NCBI RefSeq assembly: GCF_028281565.1
Contig: NZ_JANQJQ010000015.1
Coordinates: 124,001 to 188,000 of the forward strand
Direction of reading: 5' to 3'
Origin: Seonamhaeicola sp.
GTDB lineage: Bacteria > Bacteroidota > Bacteroidia > Flavobacteriales > Flavobacteriaceae
Length of the DNA: 64,000 bases
Numbering within the stretch: position 1 is the stretch's first letter; the number at the start of each line of letters is the position of its first letter. Made by a program: the position numbers and the translations under genes. The notes beneath the pieces were generated by a model. It was not told the origin of the DNA, made no database searches, and saw nothing but the letters and a program-made list of their open reading frames with translations. Positions 16,798 to 25,775 of the stretch are shown one piece after another.

Positions 16798-19700
16798 TTA
16801 AAAATCTAACGACAATCCGAAAAGCGCTCTAGCTGCCGTTGGATAAAAACCTCTGTCTACACCTAATGAGTTGAAATTGAAGTTTCCAATTTCCGGGTCT
16901 AAACCATTATACTTTGTGAAAGTGAAATAGTCATCTAAAGATACATAAACTCTCAGATTTTTTATTTTCGCTTTACTTATCAATTCACTTGGGAATGTGT
17001 ATCCGAACTGAATTTGTTTAATTCTCATATAAGAACCATTTTCTACCATCAAATCCGTATCGTAAGAATCTATTTCATTTCCAGCCCCCGGGAAACTGGC
17101 ATTATCTCCGGCTTGTTGCCAGCGATTCGTGTAAAAGTGTAACGGTTTGTTAGTAATTGGCCTGGAAGGTTGATGATATGTAGCAAAAATATCATTACCG
17201 GCAGAACCCTGGAATTGCAGATTGAAATCAAATGCTTTATACGCTAAATTGATGTTTCCGCCATATAAAACACTTGGATGCGGAGACCCTATTTGTGTTT
17301 TATCAGCATCTGTAATACTTCCGTCACCATTAGTATCCACTTTAATAATTTCTCCGGTGGCAGGGTCTATCCCATTGGTTTCAAAACCATAGAAATACCA
17401 GGATGGGAATCCTTCGGAGAATCTCGTTACACCATCAGCATTTTGAGGTGCACCAGCCCCGACTAAAGAAGCACCTTCCGGAACAAATAAAATCTCAGTT
17501 ACTTCATTTTTAAGCGTAGACAAATTGGCGCTTATGTTATAACTCAAACCACTACTGGTTGTATCGCCGTAACCTAATTCAAATTCAACACCTTTGTTTT
17601 CTATGGTACCTGCATTAAATTCATTTGAAAGGAACCCTGCCGATCCTGGTGTAATTAAACCTCCATTGGCAACAATAGCATCTCTGGTAGTTTTCTTGTA
17701 GTAATCTGCAGAGAATGTTAGCCTATTGTTTAACGCTCTTAAGTCTACCCCTATATCCAATTGTTCAGAGGTCTCCCAAACTAAGTTAGGATTAGAATAA
17801 CCGGTGATTTGCGCACCTGTATTACCCAAATAATCAATGTTCAATCCGTTTATTATAGTAGTAATAAACGTTTTGTCAGAGTTTCCGCTTAAGTTAGATC
17901 TACTACCATTTTGACCCCAACTAGCTCTTAACTTCAAATAATTAATTTTGGAGTCTGCGTTCCAAAAATCTTCATTCGATAGTACCCAACCACCAGAAAA
18001 CGCTGGAAACACCCCGGTTTTATTTGCTGTTGGGAATTTATCCGATCTATCAGCTCTTATAGAGGCTTCAAACAGGTATTTATTAGCAAAATCATACGAT
18101 AACCTACCGTAAATGGATACCATATTGTCAAAGAACGGATCTATATTGTTTACCTGGGCATTAAATCCGGGTAATTCAAAATCCCACCCGGTAAATTCAT
18201 CTATGGCCACGGAGCCACTTCGGGATATTGGAGTTTCAACATCTTGATCTTCGGCCGAATAACCGGCAAGGAGTTTAAGGTTGTGTTCTCCAAAAGTCTT
18301 TTCATAAGACATGAAATTTTCCCACAACCATCGTCTACGCTCAACAACACTTTGAGATCCTGTATAAGCGGTATTAGCTGCTTCAGATGATACAAAGTAA
18401 GGTATGATTGTGGTTCTGGTATCTGTTTCGCCCTTATCAAAACCAAATCTGGATGTGAATGTAAGGCCTTCAGCTAAATTAAGTTTAAGGTAAACAGATG
18501 CCAGGAATTGTTTTGTATCAAAATTAGTTCTATTAATATCATTAGCATAAGCCACAGGGTTGATTACCTCACCGGTAGAGAAGCTTGGGTAACCGTATAC
18601 ACTACCATTGCTAGTTGTTAATAGTGGTACGTTGTTATCATTAGCTCTGTCTATTATTTCCTGCGGTACCTGGCCATCCGGATAGGTTACCGGTGTTAAC
18701 GGGTCAATAATCAACATATTTTGAATCACACCCCTGGTATCACTATTTTCCTGAATACCGTTTCTGTCTGAAAAAGAATAGGTAGCGTTACCTCCAACTT
18801 CTATGAAGTCATTAATTGTACTTTTTAAATTAGCACGAAGGGTAGAACGCTTAAAATTTGAATTCTCTTTACCTACTACACCGTCTTGATTTAAGTGAGA
18901 AGCCGAAACGTAATACGTTAGTTTTTCACTACCACCGGAAACGTTCACATCATATCTTTGTATGGGTGCTGAAGTAAAAGTTTCATCAATCCAGTTAGTA
19001 TTATAACCGTTGTCTGTTACTGTGCCGATTCCGGCTTCATTCATGTACTCCACGAATTGAGACGCATTCATTAACTCCATCCCTGTGTTAACAAACTGAG
19101 TCCCCAATTGCGTGTTAAAAGATACTCTTAAGTCACCTGTACGCCCACTCTTAGTTGTAACCATAACAACTCCGTTGGCACCTTCCGTACCATAAATGGC
19201 TGCCGATGCGGCATCTTTTAATATTTCAATGTTAGCAATATCAGAAGGCGCGATATCAGCAATAGATGATGTTTTCATACCATCTACAATGTAAAGCGGC
19301 TCAGACACCCCACTGGAACCTGCACCACGTATTCTAATTTGGGCTCCGGAACCCGGAGAACCGGATGACGATGTTACGGTTACACCGGACGTTCTACCTT
19401 GTAAAACCTGTTCAATTCTCTGATTAGAAGACGTTCCAATACGTTTACTGTCTATACTGGAAATAGCACCTGTTACCAGACTTTTCTTCTTAGTACCATA
19501 ACCAACAACTACTACTTCATCAAGTAGCGCTGCGTCTTCCTCTAAAGAAACATTAACAGAGCTCTGCCCTGTATAATTAATTTCCTGAGTTTGATAACCA
19601 ACAAAAGAGAACACTAAAACATCTCCCTGGTTAACATTAATTTCGAATTTTCCATCAAAATCCGTTACTGTTCCAGTAGTAGTTCCTTTCACTAATACAT

Positions 19701-19824
19701 TAGCACCCGGTATGGGTACACCTGCCTTATCTGAAACAGTTCCTGATACTGATTGTGCATAAATGATACTTCCCCATAATAAAAATACGGGGAACATCAT
19801 CTTTTTAAGTAATCTGTCTTTCAT
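16798..19824 (-). CDS. SusC-family TonB-dependent outer-membrane transporter
   Basis: Imports oligosaccharides across the outer membrane using TonB energy. After a signal peptide ending IIYAQ, a carboxypeptidase-D-like regulatory domain begins (VSGTVSDKAGVPIPGANV). The TonB box region LDEVVVVGYG is followed by a plug domain (about residues 110-225) with RIRGAGSSG and AAIYGTEGANGVVMVTTK. The rest is beta-barrel and ends with an aromatic Phe (FGLSLDF). At 1008 residues it is complete. It is paired with susD downstream, and the regulator gene lies upstream on the same strand across 328 bases that contain a small reading frame and possible operator repeats. Confidence 0.96.
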   Translation of the reverse strand: MKDRLLKKMMFPVFLLWGSIIYAQSVSGTVSDKAGVPIPGANVLVKGTTTGTVTDFDGKFEINVNQGDVLVFSFVGYQTQEINYTGQSSVNVSLEEDAALLDEVVVVGYGTKKKSLVTGAISSIDSKRIGTSSNQRIEQVLQGRTSGVTVTSSSGSPGSGAQIRIRGAGSSGVSEPLYIVDGMKTSSIADIAPSDIANIEILKDAASAAIYGTEGANGVVMVTTKSGRTGDLRVSFNTQLGTQFVNTGMELMNASQFVEYMNEAGIGTVTDNGYNTNWIDETFTSAPIQRYDVNVSGGSEKLTYYVSASHLNQDGVVGKENSNFKRSTLRANLKSTINDFIEVGGNATYSFSDRNGIQENSDTRGVIQNMLIIDPLTPVTYPDGQVPQEIIDRANDNNVPLLTTSNGSVYGYPSFSTGEVINPVAYANDINRTNFDTKQFLASVYLKLNLAEGLTFTSRFGFDKGETDTRTTIIPYFVSSEAANTAYTGSQSVVERRRWLWENFMSYEKTFGEHNLKLLAGYSAEDQDVETPISRSGSVAIDEFTGWDFELPGFNAQVNNIDPFFDNMVSIYGRLSYDFANKYLFEASIRADRSDKFPTANKTGVFPAFSGGWVLSNEDFWNADSKINYLKLRASWGQNGSRSNLSGNSDKTFITTIINGLNIDYLGNTGAQITGYSNPNLVWETSEQLDIGVDLRALNNRLTFSADYYKKTTRDAIVANGGLITPGSAGFLSNEFNAGTIENKGVEFELGYGDTTSSGLSYNISANLSTLKNEVTEILFVPEGASLVGAGAPQNADGVTRFSEGFPSWYFYGFETNGIDPATGEIIKVDTNGDGSITDADKTQIGSPHPSVLYGGNINLAYKAFDFNLQFQGSAGNDIFATYHQPSRPITNKPLHFYTNRWQQAGDNASFPGAGNEIDSYDTDLMVENGSYMRIKQIQFGYTFPSELISKAKIKNLRVYVSLDDYFTFTKYNGLDPEIGNFNFNSLGVDRGFYPTAARALFGLSLDF

Positions 19825-19876
19825 AAATTTAGTTAGTTTGAATTAATAAGTCTTTCCGTTTTAAATAAACCATATG

Positions 19877-19963
19877 TTAAAACACATATACAATAAGAAA
19901 TAGCAATAAGCCTATAATGAATACGATTAATAGTATTTCTGCAAGTCCTTTATGTTTGCTCAT
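19877..19963 (-). CDS. Candidate 28-residue single-span membrane peptide upstream of susC
   Basis: An ATG-initiated frame of 28 codons and a TAA stop lies 52 bases before the susC start. The peptide begins MSKHKGLAEILL and continues as an almost unbroken run of Leu, Ile, Val and Phe, with the basic residues at the N-terminus. This suits a single transmembrane helix. No ribosome binding site is obvious, as is normal in this phylum. It could be a leader peptide or small membrane protein cotranscribed with susCD, or a chance frame; length alone cannot decide. Confidence 0.4.
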   Translation of the reverse strand: MSKHKGLAEILLIVFIIGLLLFLIVYVF

Positions 19964-20000
19964 TTTAAACACGGTTTTCAAATGTTAAAAAAATATTAAA

Positions 20001-20034
20001 GTTGTAATACAATTCATAAAGCATGCGCTACAAC
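20001..20034. promoter_or_regulatory. Spaced inverted repeat upstream of susC
   Basis: GTTGTA at 20001-20006 pairs with TACAAC at 20029-20034. The left arm overlaps a small palindrome, TTGTAATACAA, and GCATGC lies between the arms. The site is in the regulator-susC gap next to the direct repeats at 20044-20072. A regulatory role is inferred from position. Confidence 0.3.
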
Positions 20035-20043
20035 TTTTGAAGC

Positions 20044-20072
20044 AAACAAATGCGACTTAAAACAAATGCGAC
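20044..20072. promoter_or_regulatory. Tandem 13-base direct repeats, candidate regulator binding site for susCD
   Basis: AAACAAATGCGAC occurs twice, at 20044-20056 and 20060-20072, with a 16-base period. The pair lies about 220 bases upstream of susC, between it and the hybrid two-component regulator gene. AraC-type DNA-binding domains such as the one ending that regulator usually bind direct repeats. This makes the pair a plausible operator (inference). Confidence 0.42.
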
Positions 20073-20152
20073 ATTTGATACAAGGGATGCAACAATTTTA
20101 ATAATGTACTGAACACCAAGAAAATACATTAAAAGGAATATAAAAGCACTGT

Positions 20153-23100
20153 TCAATTGTTGCTTTTAGGTTTTACTTCAGTTGGTAAATCCCCAAAATA
20201 GTTTTTAAAACATTTGGTAAAATAAGAGTGCGAAGAAAACCCTGTGGCATAACACACTTTACTGATATTGGTCTCTCCCATTTCCAAGATTTGTCTTGCC
20301 TTTTGAAGTCTGATATTTCTTAAAAATTCGTTCGCCGTTTGGTTTGTAAGGGCTTTAATTTTTCTGTAGAATTGGCTTCGGCTTAAGTTTAACTGAGAGG
20401 CCAGGGCTTCTACATTCAAATTAGGGTCTCCTATATTGTCATTAATATGATTCAATACGTTTTCAATGAACTCTTTATCTAAAGGCGTTGTTTTTATATC
20501 TTCAGGAATTTCACTTATAACACTAAAGTATTTGTTAAATATTAATTGCCTGCTTGTTATTAACTGAGCTAACCGTAATTTTAATAAACGGATGTTAAAA
20601 GGCTTGACCATATAAGCATCTGCCCCGGTTTCTATCCCTTCCATTCTATCATCAATCTTAGCTTTTGCCGTAAGCATTAACACGGGTATATGACTGGTAC
20701 CTATATCACTCTTTATCTGTTTACAAAACTCCAAACCATCCATTTCCGGCATAATAACATCCGTTATGATAACATCAGGCATTACCTTTTTAGCCATCTG
20801 TAAGCCTTTTTTACCATTATTGGCAATTTTAATTTTGTAATCTTTAGATAGTTCTTTTCTTAAATAGCTTAAAAGTTCTTCATTGTCTTCAACTATTAAC
20901 AGCGTATGTTTGGTTAAGTTTTCTTCTTGTCCATTCTCATTTGTATCGGATACTGTAACAGGCTGTGGTGTGAAAGTATGTGCCTCTTTTTGGATTTCAG
21001 CCTCCTCTGTTACGATTTCATCGTCTTTAAAATGCGCATTCCCGATTGGTAATATTATTTTAAAGGTGGTGCCTTCTCCTACCTTACTGCTTACATCAAC
21101 CTTCCCTTTATGCAGGTTAACAAATTCACGTACTACTTCCAGGCCAATACCGGTTCCTCCATAGTAGCCTTTATTCAAACTTTTAGACTGATAGAAACGT
21201 TCAAATATTTTTTTAAGTTCTTCTTCTTCAATACCCGAACCCGTATCGGATATACATATTTGAACCACTTCAACAGGGTCTTTGCTATCGACCAATGGAA
21301 GCATCAACAGTTCATCGGTAGATTTTATATCTACGTTAATGGCCCCGCCGTTAGGTGTTATTTTAACCGCATTTGATAAAATATTGAAAATTATTTTTTC
21401 TAACATCCTTTCATCTGCCCAAATTGGAATACTGGCAAAATCTGCATCCATATTAAGATGCACATCTTTACTAAGAGTTTCCTCCTTAAAGTAACTCATA
21501 ATGTCTTTTGTAAAAGAAACAAGGTCTATTTCTTTTGCCCTAACCGTAACCTTATTCAACTCTAATTTTCTAAAGTCTAACAGTTCGTTTATCAATCTGT
21601 AAAGCCTGCTGGTATTTTTATAAATGATATTGTGTTTCTCTCTGACCCTTAAAGGAAGGTTTAATGTTTCATCCCGAATAATATCATCAATGGGGTTCAT
21701 TATTAACGTAAGCGGCGTTCTGAATTCATGTGATATATTTGTAAAAAACTGAAACTTCTTTTCATTTAAGGCTTTTTCCTGTAGTCTGATATTTTGTTCT
21801 AAAGCTTTTTCCTGTTTTTTATTCAATCGCATCTGCATGGTCCTGTTCAAATAATAAATCCCTAAAAGTAAAAGCAATACATAACCAAATAAAGCCTCAT
21901 TTGTTTTCCACCAGGGCGGTAATACAATTATTTCTAATTCCAAAGGTGTTTCATTCCATACGCCATCACTATTCGCGGATTTTAATTTAAAAGTATACTT
22001 GCCATGAGCCAAATTCGTGTAAGTAGCACTTCTTTGGTCTCCTACATAATTCCATGATTGTTCCAGACCTTCTAAATAATAGGCATATTGATTTTTTTCC
22101 GGTCGCGTATAGTTCACACCTGTATACTCTATAGTAAAAACAGATTGTGCATTATTTAAAGTAATGCTGTTGGTTTCCCCTATAACACTTTGTAATGGGG
22201 AATCATTTTGATTTGGCACCACTGTTTTATTGAATAATTTAAACCCAGTGAGATATAAAGAAGGCCTAATTCTATTTGTGGTGATATTCAACGGATTGAA
22301 GTAATCTATACCCAGGTAATTACCAAAATAGATACGCCCGCTTTCATCCTTATAAGTAGCGTTAATGTTATAGTCATTTGATAATAATCCGTCCTTGCTG
22401 GTATATTGTTTAATAGTGTTTGTTTGTGGGTCTAATTTTGAAATTCCCGAGTTAGAACTCACCCAAATATTATTATTTACATCTTCTACAATGCCCGTGA
22501 CATTATCTGATGTAAAACCATTATACCTATTATACCATGTAAAAGTGTCAGCATCTAAATCAAACTTACACAACCCTGCGCCTCTTGTACCAATCCATAG
22601 GGGGCCTTCATTGCTTTCATATAAAGATAAAACATGACTTGCGGTTGTATAATTATTAAATTCCGATGCCATTCTATCTGCCAGTGGCTCAATAATAAAC
22701 GTTCCATCAATTGTCTTATTAATTTTAAACAAACCATGGGTGACCGTTCCCAGCCATATATTGTCATTTTTATCAACCAATACTTTTCTGGCATCACAAT
22801 TTGAAATTTGATACTCTAAAAAGGGAGCTGAGGTATGGTGCATGAACTTATTAGTTTCAGGATTGTATGAATGTAAACCGCTATCCCAGGAAGTAAACCA
22901 AATAGTTCCACTTGAATCTTCATCAATGCTCAGAAAATTATTAGAATTTAAAGCCCCTCCCGTATTATCCATATTGAAATTAATAAACTTCTTAGAGCCC
23001 TTTTTTAATAAATAAATCCCCTTATTCCAGGTTCCGGCCCATAGATTTTTATTACTATCTATAAATAAAGATTCTATATAATCATCTGTAAGTCCGGATA

Positions 23101-24325
23101 TAAAATCATTGTTATTGGCGTTAATGTGACGAAACCTGTTAAGTTTCGGGTTGACCACATCAATACCACCGCCGTCCATACTGATCCAAAAGTTTCCCAG
23201 ATCGTCCTTGACAATAGCCGTTACAGAGCCTATCTCTAATGAGTTATTGTTATTGTGCAAACTTTCAATTTCATTGAATTTATCATATAACTTATCATAT
23301 ACATCAATCCCTGCATTATAATAGCCTACCCATATGCGCTCATTTCTATCTAAAAATAAATTCCAGATGGAATTTGATAAAATGCTCTTTTCTTCTAATC
23401 GTTCCGCCAAATAGTGCTTTATTACTTTTCCATTCGCATCCATGTGTATTAACCCGTCATTTTCTGTGCCACACAATAAACTTTTATCGGGCAAACTAAC
23501 CATGGTAAGCACCCTGTTTTCTGTAATTTCATAATGATCAAACTCATAAATCTGATCAATGCTACCTTCTTTTATTTTCAATCTGTAAACCCCTTTGCTG
23601 ACCGAGCCTATCCATAAATTCTTATGCGCATCAAAAACTAAAGATTGTATGGCTTCCTTGATAAAATGCACGCCTTCCGTAGCCCTGATCAAAGAAAGTT
23701 TTAGCGTATTGGTTTTTTCATCATATTCTTTAAGGCCCCAGTTGGTACCGGCATAAATGGTCCCGTTGGCATCTGTTACCAGGGCATGGATTTCTATGGG
23801 GTTAATAGAATTGTTTTCCTGACTTATGGCTTTTTCTACTTTAAACGTTTTAAGGTTTAGTATAAACAAGCCCTGGGTAGAAGTGCCAATAAAAAGGTTA
23901 CCATTCTTATCACCTGCCAGGCTTCTAATAGAAATATTCTTTTTTTCCGTACCTGATTCCTTTAACGGAATTCTTTTAAAACAATCATTCCTCCGATCGT
24001 ACAGGTTTAACCCTTCTTCTGTTCCAAACCACAATCTGTTCTCATTATCCAGGTAGGAGCAGAAAATTAAACTACTGCTTAATGATGTTGGGTCATTTAA
24101 TTGATGCTTGTAAGTTGTATAATCTATCCCGTCAAATTTATTCAAGCCTGCTCCGTTGGTTCCTATCCAAATAAACCCATACTGATCTTGTGTAATATTA
24201 CAAACTCCAATATTTGAGATATTCTCCTTTATCTTGAAAAATTGATACGCTTTGGCCAGGTCCTGAGCATATATAGCGAAAGACAGTAAAAAAAGGCTGT
24301 AAAAAAAAACAAATGCTCTTTTCAT
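20153..24325 (-). CDS. Hybrid two-component system sensor/regulator (HTCS) for the glycan locus
   Basis: A single protein that senses a glycan fragment in the periplasm and switches on the locus. I chose the Met whose codon ends at 24325 because a signal peptide (MKRAFVFFYSLFLLSF) follows directly; a longer start at 24376 adds 17 residues before it. Order: periplasmic two-component propeller repeats (about 25-690, many LWIGT-like motifs), a Y_Y_Y domain (about 700-790), a membrane helix, a histidine kinase with FFTNISHEFRTPLTL, an ATPase domain (GTGIGLEVV), a receiver domain (DVIITDVIMPEMDG, KPFN) and a C-terminal AraC helix-turn-helix (GFSSHSYFTKCFKNYFG). At 1390 residues it is complete. It is in the same direction as susCD and is the likely activator of this locus. 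Confidence 0.95.
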   Translation of the reverse strand: MKRAFVFFYSLFLLSFAIYAQDLAKAYQFFKIKENISNIGVCNITQDQYGFIWIGTNGAGLNKFDGIDYTTYKHQLNDPTSLSSSLIFCSYLDNENRLWFGTEEGLNLYDRRNDCFKRIPLKESGTEKKNISIRSLAGDKNGNLFIGTSTQGLFILNLKTFKVEKAISQENNSINPIEIHALVTDANGTIYAGTNWGLKEYDEKTNTLKLSLIRATEGVHFIKEAIQSLVFDAHKNLWIGSVSKGVYRLKIKEGSIDQIYEFDHYEITENRVLTMVSLPDKSLLCGTENDGLIHMDANGKVIKHYLAERLEEKSILSNSIWNLFLDRNERIWVGYYNAGIDVYDKLYDKFNEIESLHNNNNSLEIGSVTAIVKDDLGNFWISMDGGGIDVVNPKLNRFRHINANNNDFISGLTDDYIESLFIDSNKNLWAGTWNKGIYLLKKGSKKFINFNMDNTGGALNSNNFLSIDEDSSGTIWFTSWDSGLHSYNPETNKFMHHTSAPFLEYQISNCDARKVLVDKNDNIWLGTVTHGLFKINKTIDGTFIIEPLADRMASEFNNYTTASHVLSLYESNEGPLWIGTRGAGLCKFDLDADTFTWYNRYNGFTSDNVTGIVEDVNNNIWVSSNSGISKLDPQTNTIKQYTSKDGLLSNDYNINATYKDESGRIYFGNYLGIDYFNPLNITTNRIRPSLYLTGFKLFNKTVVPNQNDSPLQSVIGETNSITLNNAQSVFTIEYTGVNYTRPEKNQYAYYLEGLEQSWNYVGDQRSATYTNLAHGKYTFKLKSANSDGVWNETPLELEIIVLPPWWKTNEALFGYVLLLLLGIYYLNRTMQMRLNKKQEKALEQNIRLQEKALNEKKFQFFTNISHEFRTPLTLIMNPIDDIIRDETLNLPLRVREKHNIIYKNTSRLYRLINELLDFRKLELNKVTVRAKEIDLVSFTKDIMSYFKEETLSKDVHLNMDADFASIPIWADERMLEKIIFNILSNAVKITPNGGAINVDIKSTDELLMLPLVDSKDPVEVVQICISDTGSGIEEEELKKIFERFYQSKSLNKGYYGGTGIGLEVVREFVNLHKGKVDVSSKVGEGTTFKIILPIGNAHFKDDEIVTEEAEIQKEAHTFTPQPVTVSDTNENGQEENLTKHTLLIVEDNEELLSYLRKELSKDYKIKIANNGKKGLQMAKKVMPDVIITDVIMPEMDGLEFCKQIKSDIGTSHIPVLMLTAKAKIDDRMEGIETGADAYMVKPFNIRLLKLRLAQLITSRQLIFNKYFSVISEIPEDIKTTPLDKEFIENVLNHINDNIGDPNLNVEALASQLNLSRSQFYRKIKALTNQTANEFLRNIRLQKARQILEMGETNISKVCYATGFSSHSYFTKCFKNYFGDLPTEVKPKSNN

Positions 24326-24831
24326 ATAATTGCACTTAATATCAGCTATAATTTTAATAATTGCTTCTAAAAACAAAAAATCATAGAATAAATCTTACTG
24401 CAAAATAAGAAACTCTTTTTATATGCATCGCGCTAAAAAGTATTATCCGAAATACTAAAATAAGTACATCAACTAAAGTCCTGAAAGGAAAGCCGGGGTA
24501 TAAACGAAAAATAGCACCCTAAAAGAGTTTGATCACTTTTAAATAAATTTGTTGAAACCCTATAAAAAATACCATTCTGATCTATGAATTTTCATCTACC
24601 AAATCACATACAAATCTAACCGTTCTATAAAGTAACTTTTTTGAGTTTGCTATCTCGATATACTTAATTCAATTAACCCTATAAAAGCAGAATTAATTTG
24701 GTTAAAAGCAGAGAATAAATTAAATTTAAAGGTATATTAAATCAGTTTTTTGTGAGAAAAATCCAAAATAAATAAAAAAAATTCACCTATAAGTGTATAT
24801 TTGGCCTTATATTTGCATAAAATTACAATGA
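24326..24831. other. Intergenic region between the regulator gene and the TAC-like cassette
   Basis: About 500 AT-rich bases separate divergent transcripts. No reading frame or RNA gene was recognised. The right end carries two TATATTTG boxes just before the toxin-like gene, described separately. The promoter of the regulator gene must also lie here but was not pinpointed. Confidence 0.5.
24796..24815 (+). promoter_or_regulatory. Tandem TATATTTG boxes, candidate -7 elements of the TAC-like cassette
   Basis: TATATTTG occurs at 24796-24803 and again at 24808-24815. Both match the Bacteroidota -7 consensus TAnnTTTG. The second is 16 bases before the first ATG of the cassette, leaving a very short leader. 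No clear TTTG box is at the expected -33 distance, so the assignment is tentative. Confidence 0.4.
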
Positions 24832-25332
24832 ATGAAATGTAGTCTTGTCAAATTAGATCAACTTAGTGGTGACATGGCTACAATATACTCCCTCTTTATT
24901 GAAGAAGATCAGACCACGCTCTTTGAAAATTTTTTAAATGAAAACAAAACTAAGTACTTTAAGGAAGTTAAAGATATTGTTACTAGGCTAAAAGTTATAG
25001 GAAATGATACTGGTGCAAGAGAACAATTTTTTAAACTAAACGAAGGAAACATAGGAGATGGTGTTTGTGCTCTTTACGATACGGATAAAAGTAACTTAAG
25101 GTTGTATTGCGTGCGATTTGGCATGGCACTAGTAGTTGTTGGTGGCGGAGGTTTCAAACCAAAATCAATAAGAGCATTACAGGACGATCCAAAGCTTACT
25201 TATGAAAATTTATTTTTAAGAGAATTTGTTAAAGAATTAATGATAAAAATGAAGGATAAAGATATCCGAATTAATTACTCAATGGATCCAGAAGAATTTG
25301 ATGGAGATTTAGAGTTTAACATTAATATTTAA
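24832..25332 (+). CDS. Putative toxin of a toxin-antitoxin-chaperone module (possible HigB/RelE-like fold)
   Basis: A 166-residue protein of uncertain family. The middle (residues about 60-110) reads FFKLNEG, then DGVCALYD, then NLRLYCVRFGMALVVVGGGGFKPK. That order of short beta strands and a basic end resembles HigB/Gp49-type toxins, which cleave mRNA at the ribosome (family knowledge). The protein is longer than typical HigB proteins (about 100-120 residues) because of an N-terminal helix region. It is the first gene of a three-gene set, 20 bases before an XRE-type helix-turn-helix gene that precedes a SecB-like gene. Toxin identity rests mainly on this order; no catalytic residues can be assigned. 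Confidence 0.6.
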   Translation: MKCSLVKLDQLSGDMATIYSLFIEEDQTTLFENFLNENKTKYFKEVKDIVTRLKVIGNDTGAREQFFKLNEGNIGDGVCALYDTDKSNLRLYCVRFGMALVVVGGGGFKPKSIRALQDDPKLTYENLFLREFVKELMIKMKDKDIRINYSMDPEEFDGDLEFNINI

Positions 25333-25352
25333 AATAATTACGACCACACAAG

Positions 25353-25775
25353 ATGACTAAAAAGAAAAACAAAACTTACAACAGCCCTTTAATTGATTCT
25401 ATTTTAGAAGACGACAGCAATTCTACTGAATATGATTTAGTAAAGAATAGAATGCTTTTAGCCTCTAGAATTAAGAAACAAATGAGTAAGTTAGGTCTTA
25501 CAAATTTAGATTTAGCAAAAGAACTTGGAAGAAGCCCTTCTTTAATCTCAAAATGGCTTAGTGGCACTCATAATTTTACAGCCAATACTTTATTCGAAAT
25601 ACAAAGGGTTATCAAGATAGATCTCATAAATAATTGTGAAGAGAAACTTGTAAAACCAAGATACGAATTGAATATTTCATTTAGTAAAGAAGACGAAACT
25701 ATATCTGTTTCTCCTAATTATATGACTCAAAATAATCTAAATAAACTTCCGGTAAAATCAAGGTATGAATGCTGA
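25353..25775 (+). CDS. XRE/HigA-like helix-turn-helix antitoxin with C-terminal extension
   Basis: A 140-residue DNA-binding protein. Residues about 38-90 form a Cro/C1-type helix-turn-helix: IKKQMSKLGLTNLDLAKELG, then SPSLISKWLSG and NFTANTLFEIQRV. The last 40 residues (from about KPRYELNISFSK) are polar and unstructured-looking. They are where chaperone-dependent antitoxins carry the chaperone-addiction segment that exposes them to aggregation without their SecB partner (family knowledge; the segment itself is inferred). The gene overlaps the SecB-like start by 11 bases, implying translational coupling. Binding to its own promoter at 24796-24831 is expected. Confidence 0.75.
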   Translation: MTKKKNKTYNSPLIDSILEDDSNSTEYDLVKNRMLLASRIKKQMSKLGLTNLDLAKELGRSPSLISKWLSGTHNFTANTLFEIQRVIKIDLINNCEEKLVKPRYELNISFSKEDETISVSPNYMTQNNLNKLPVKSRYEC

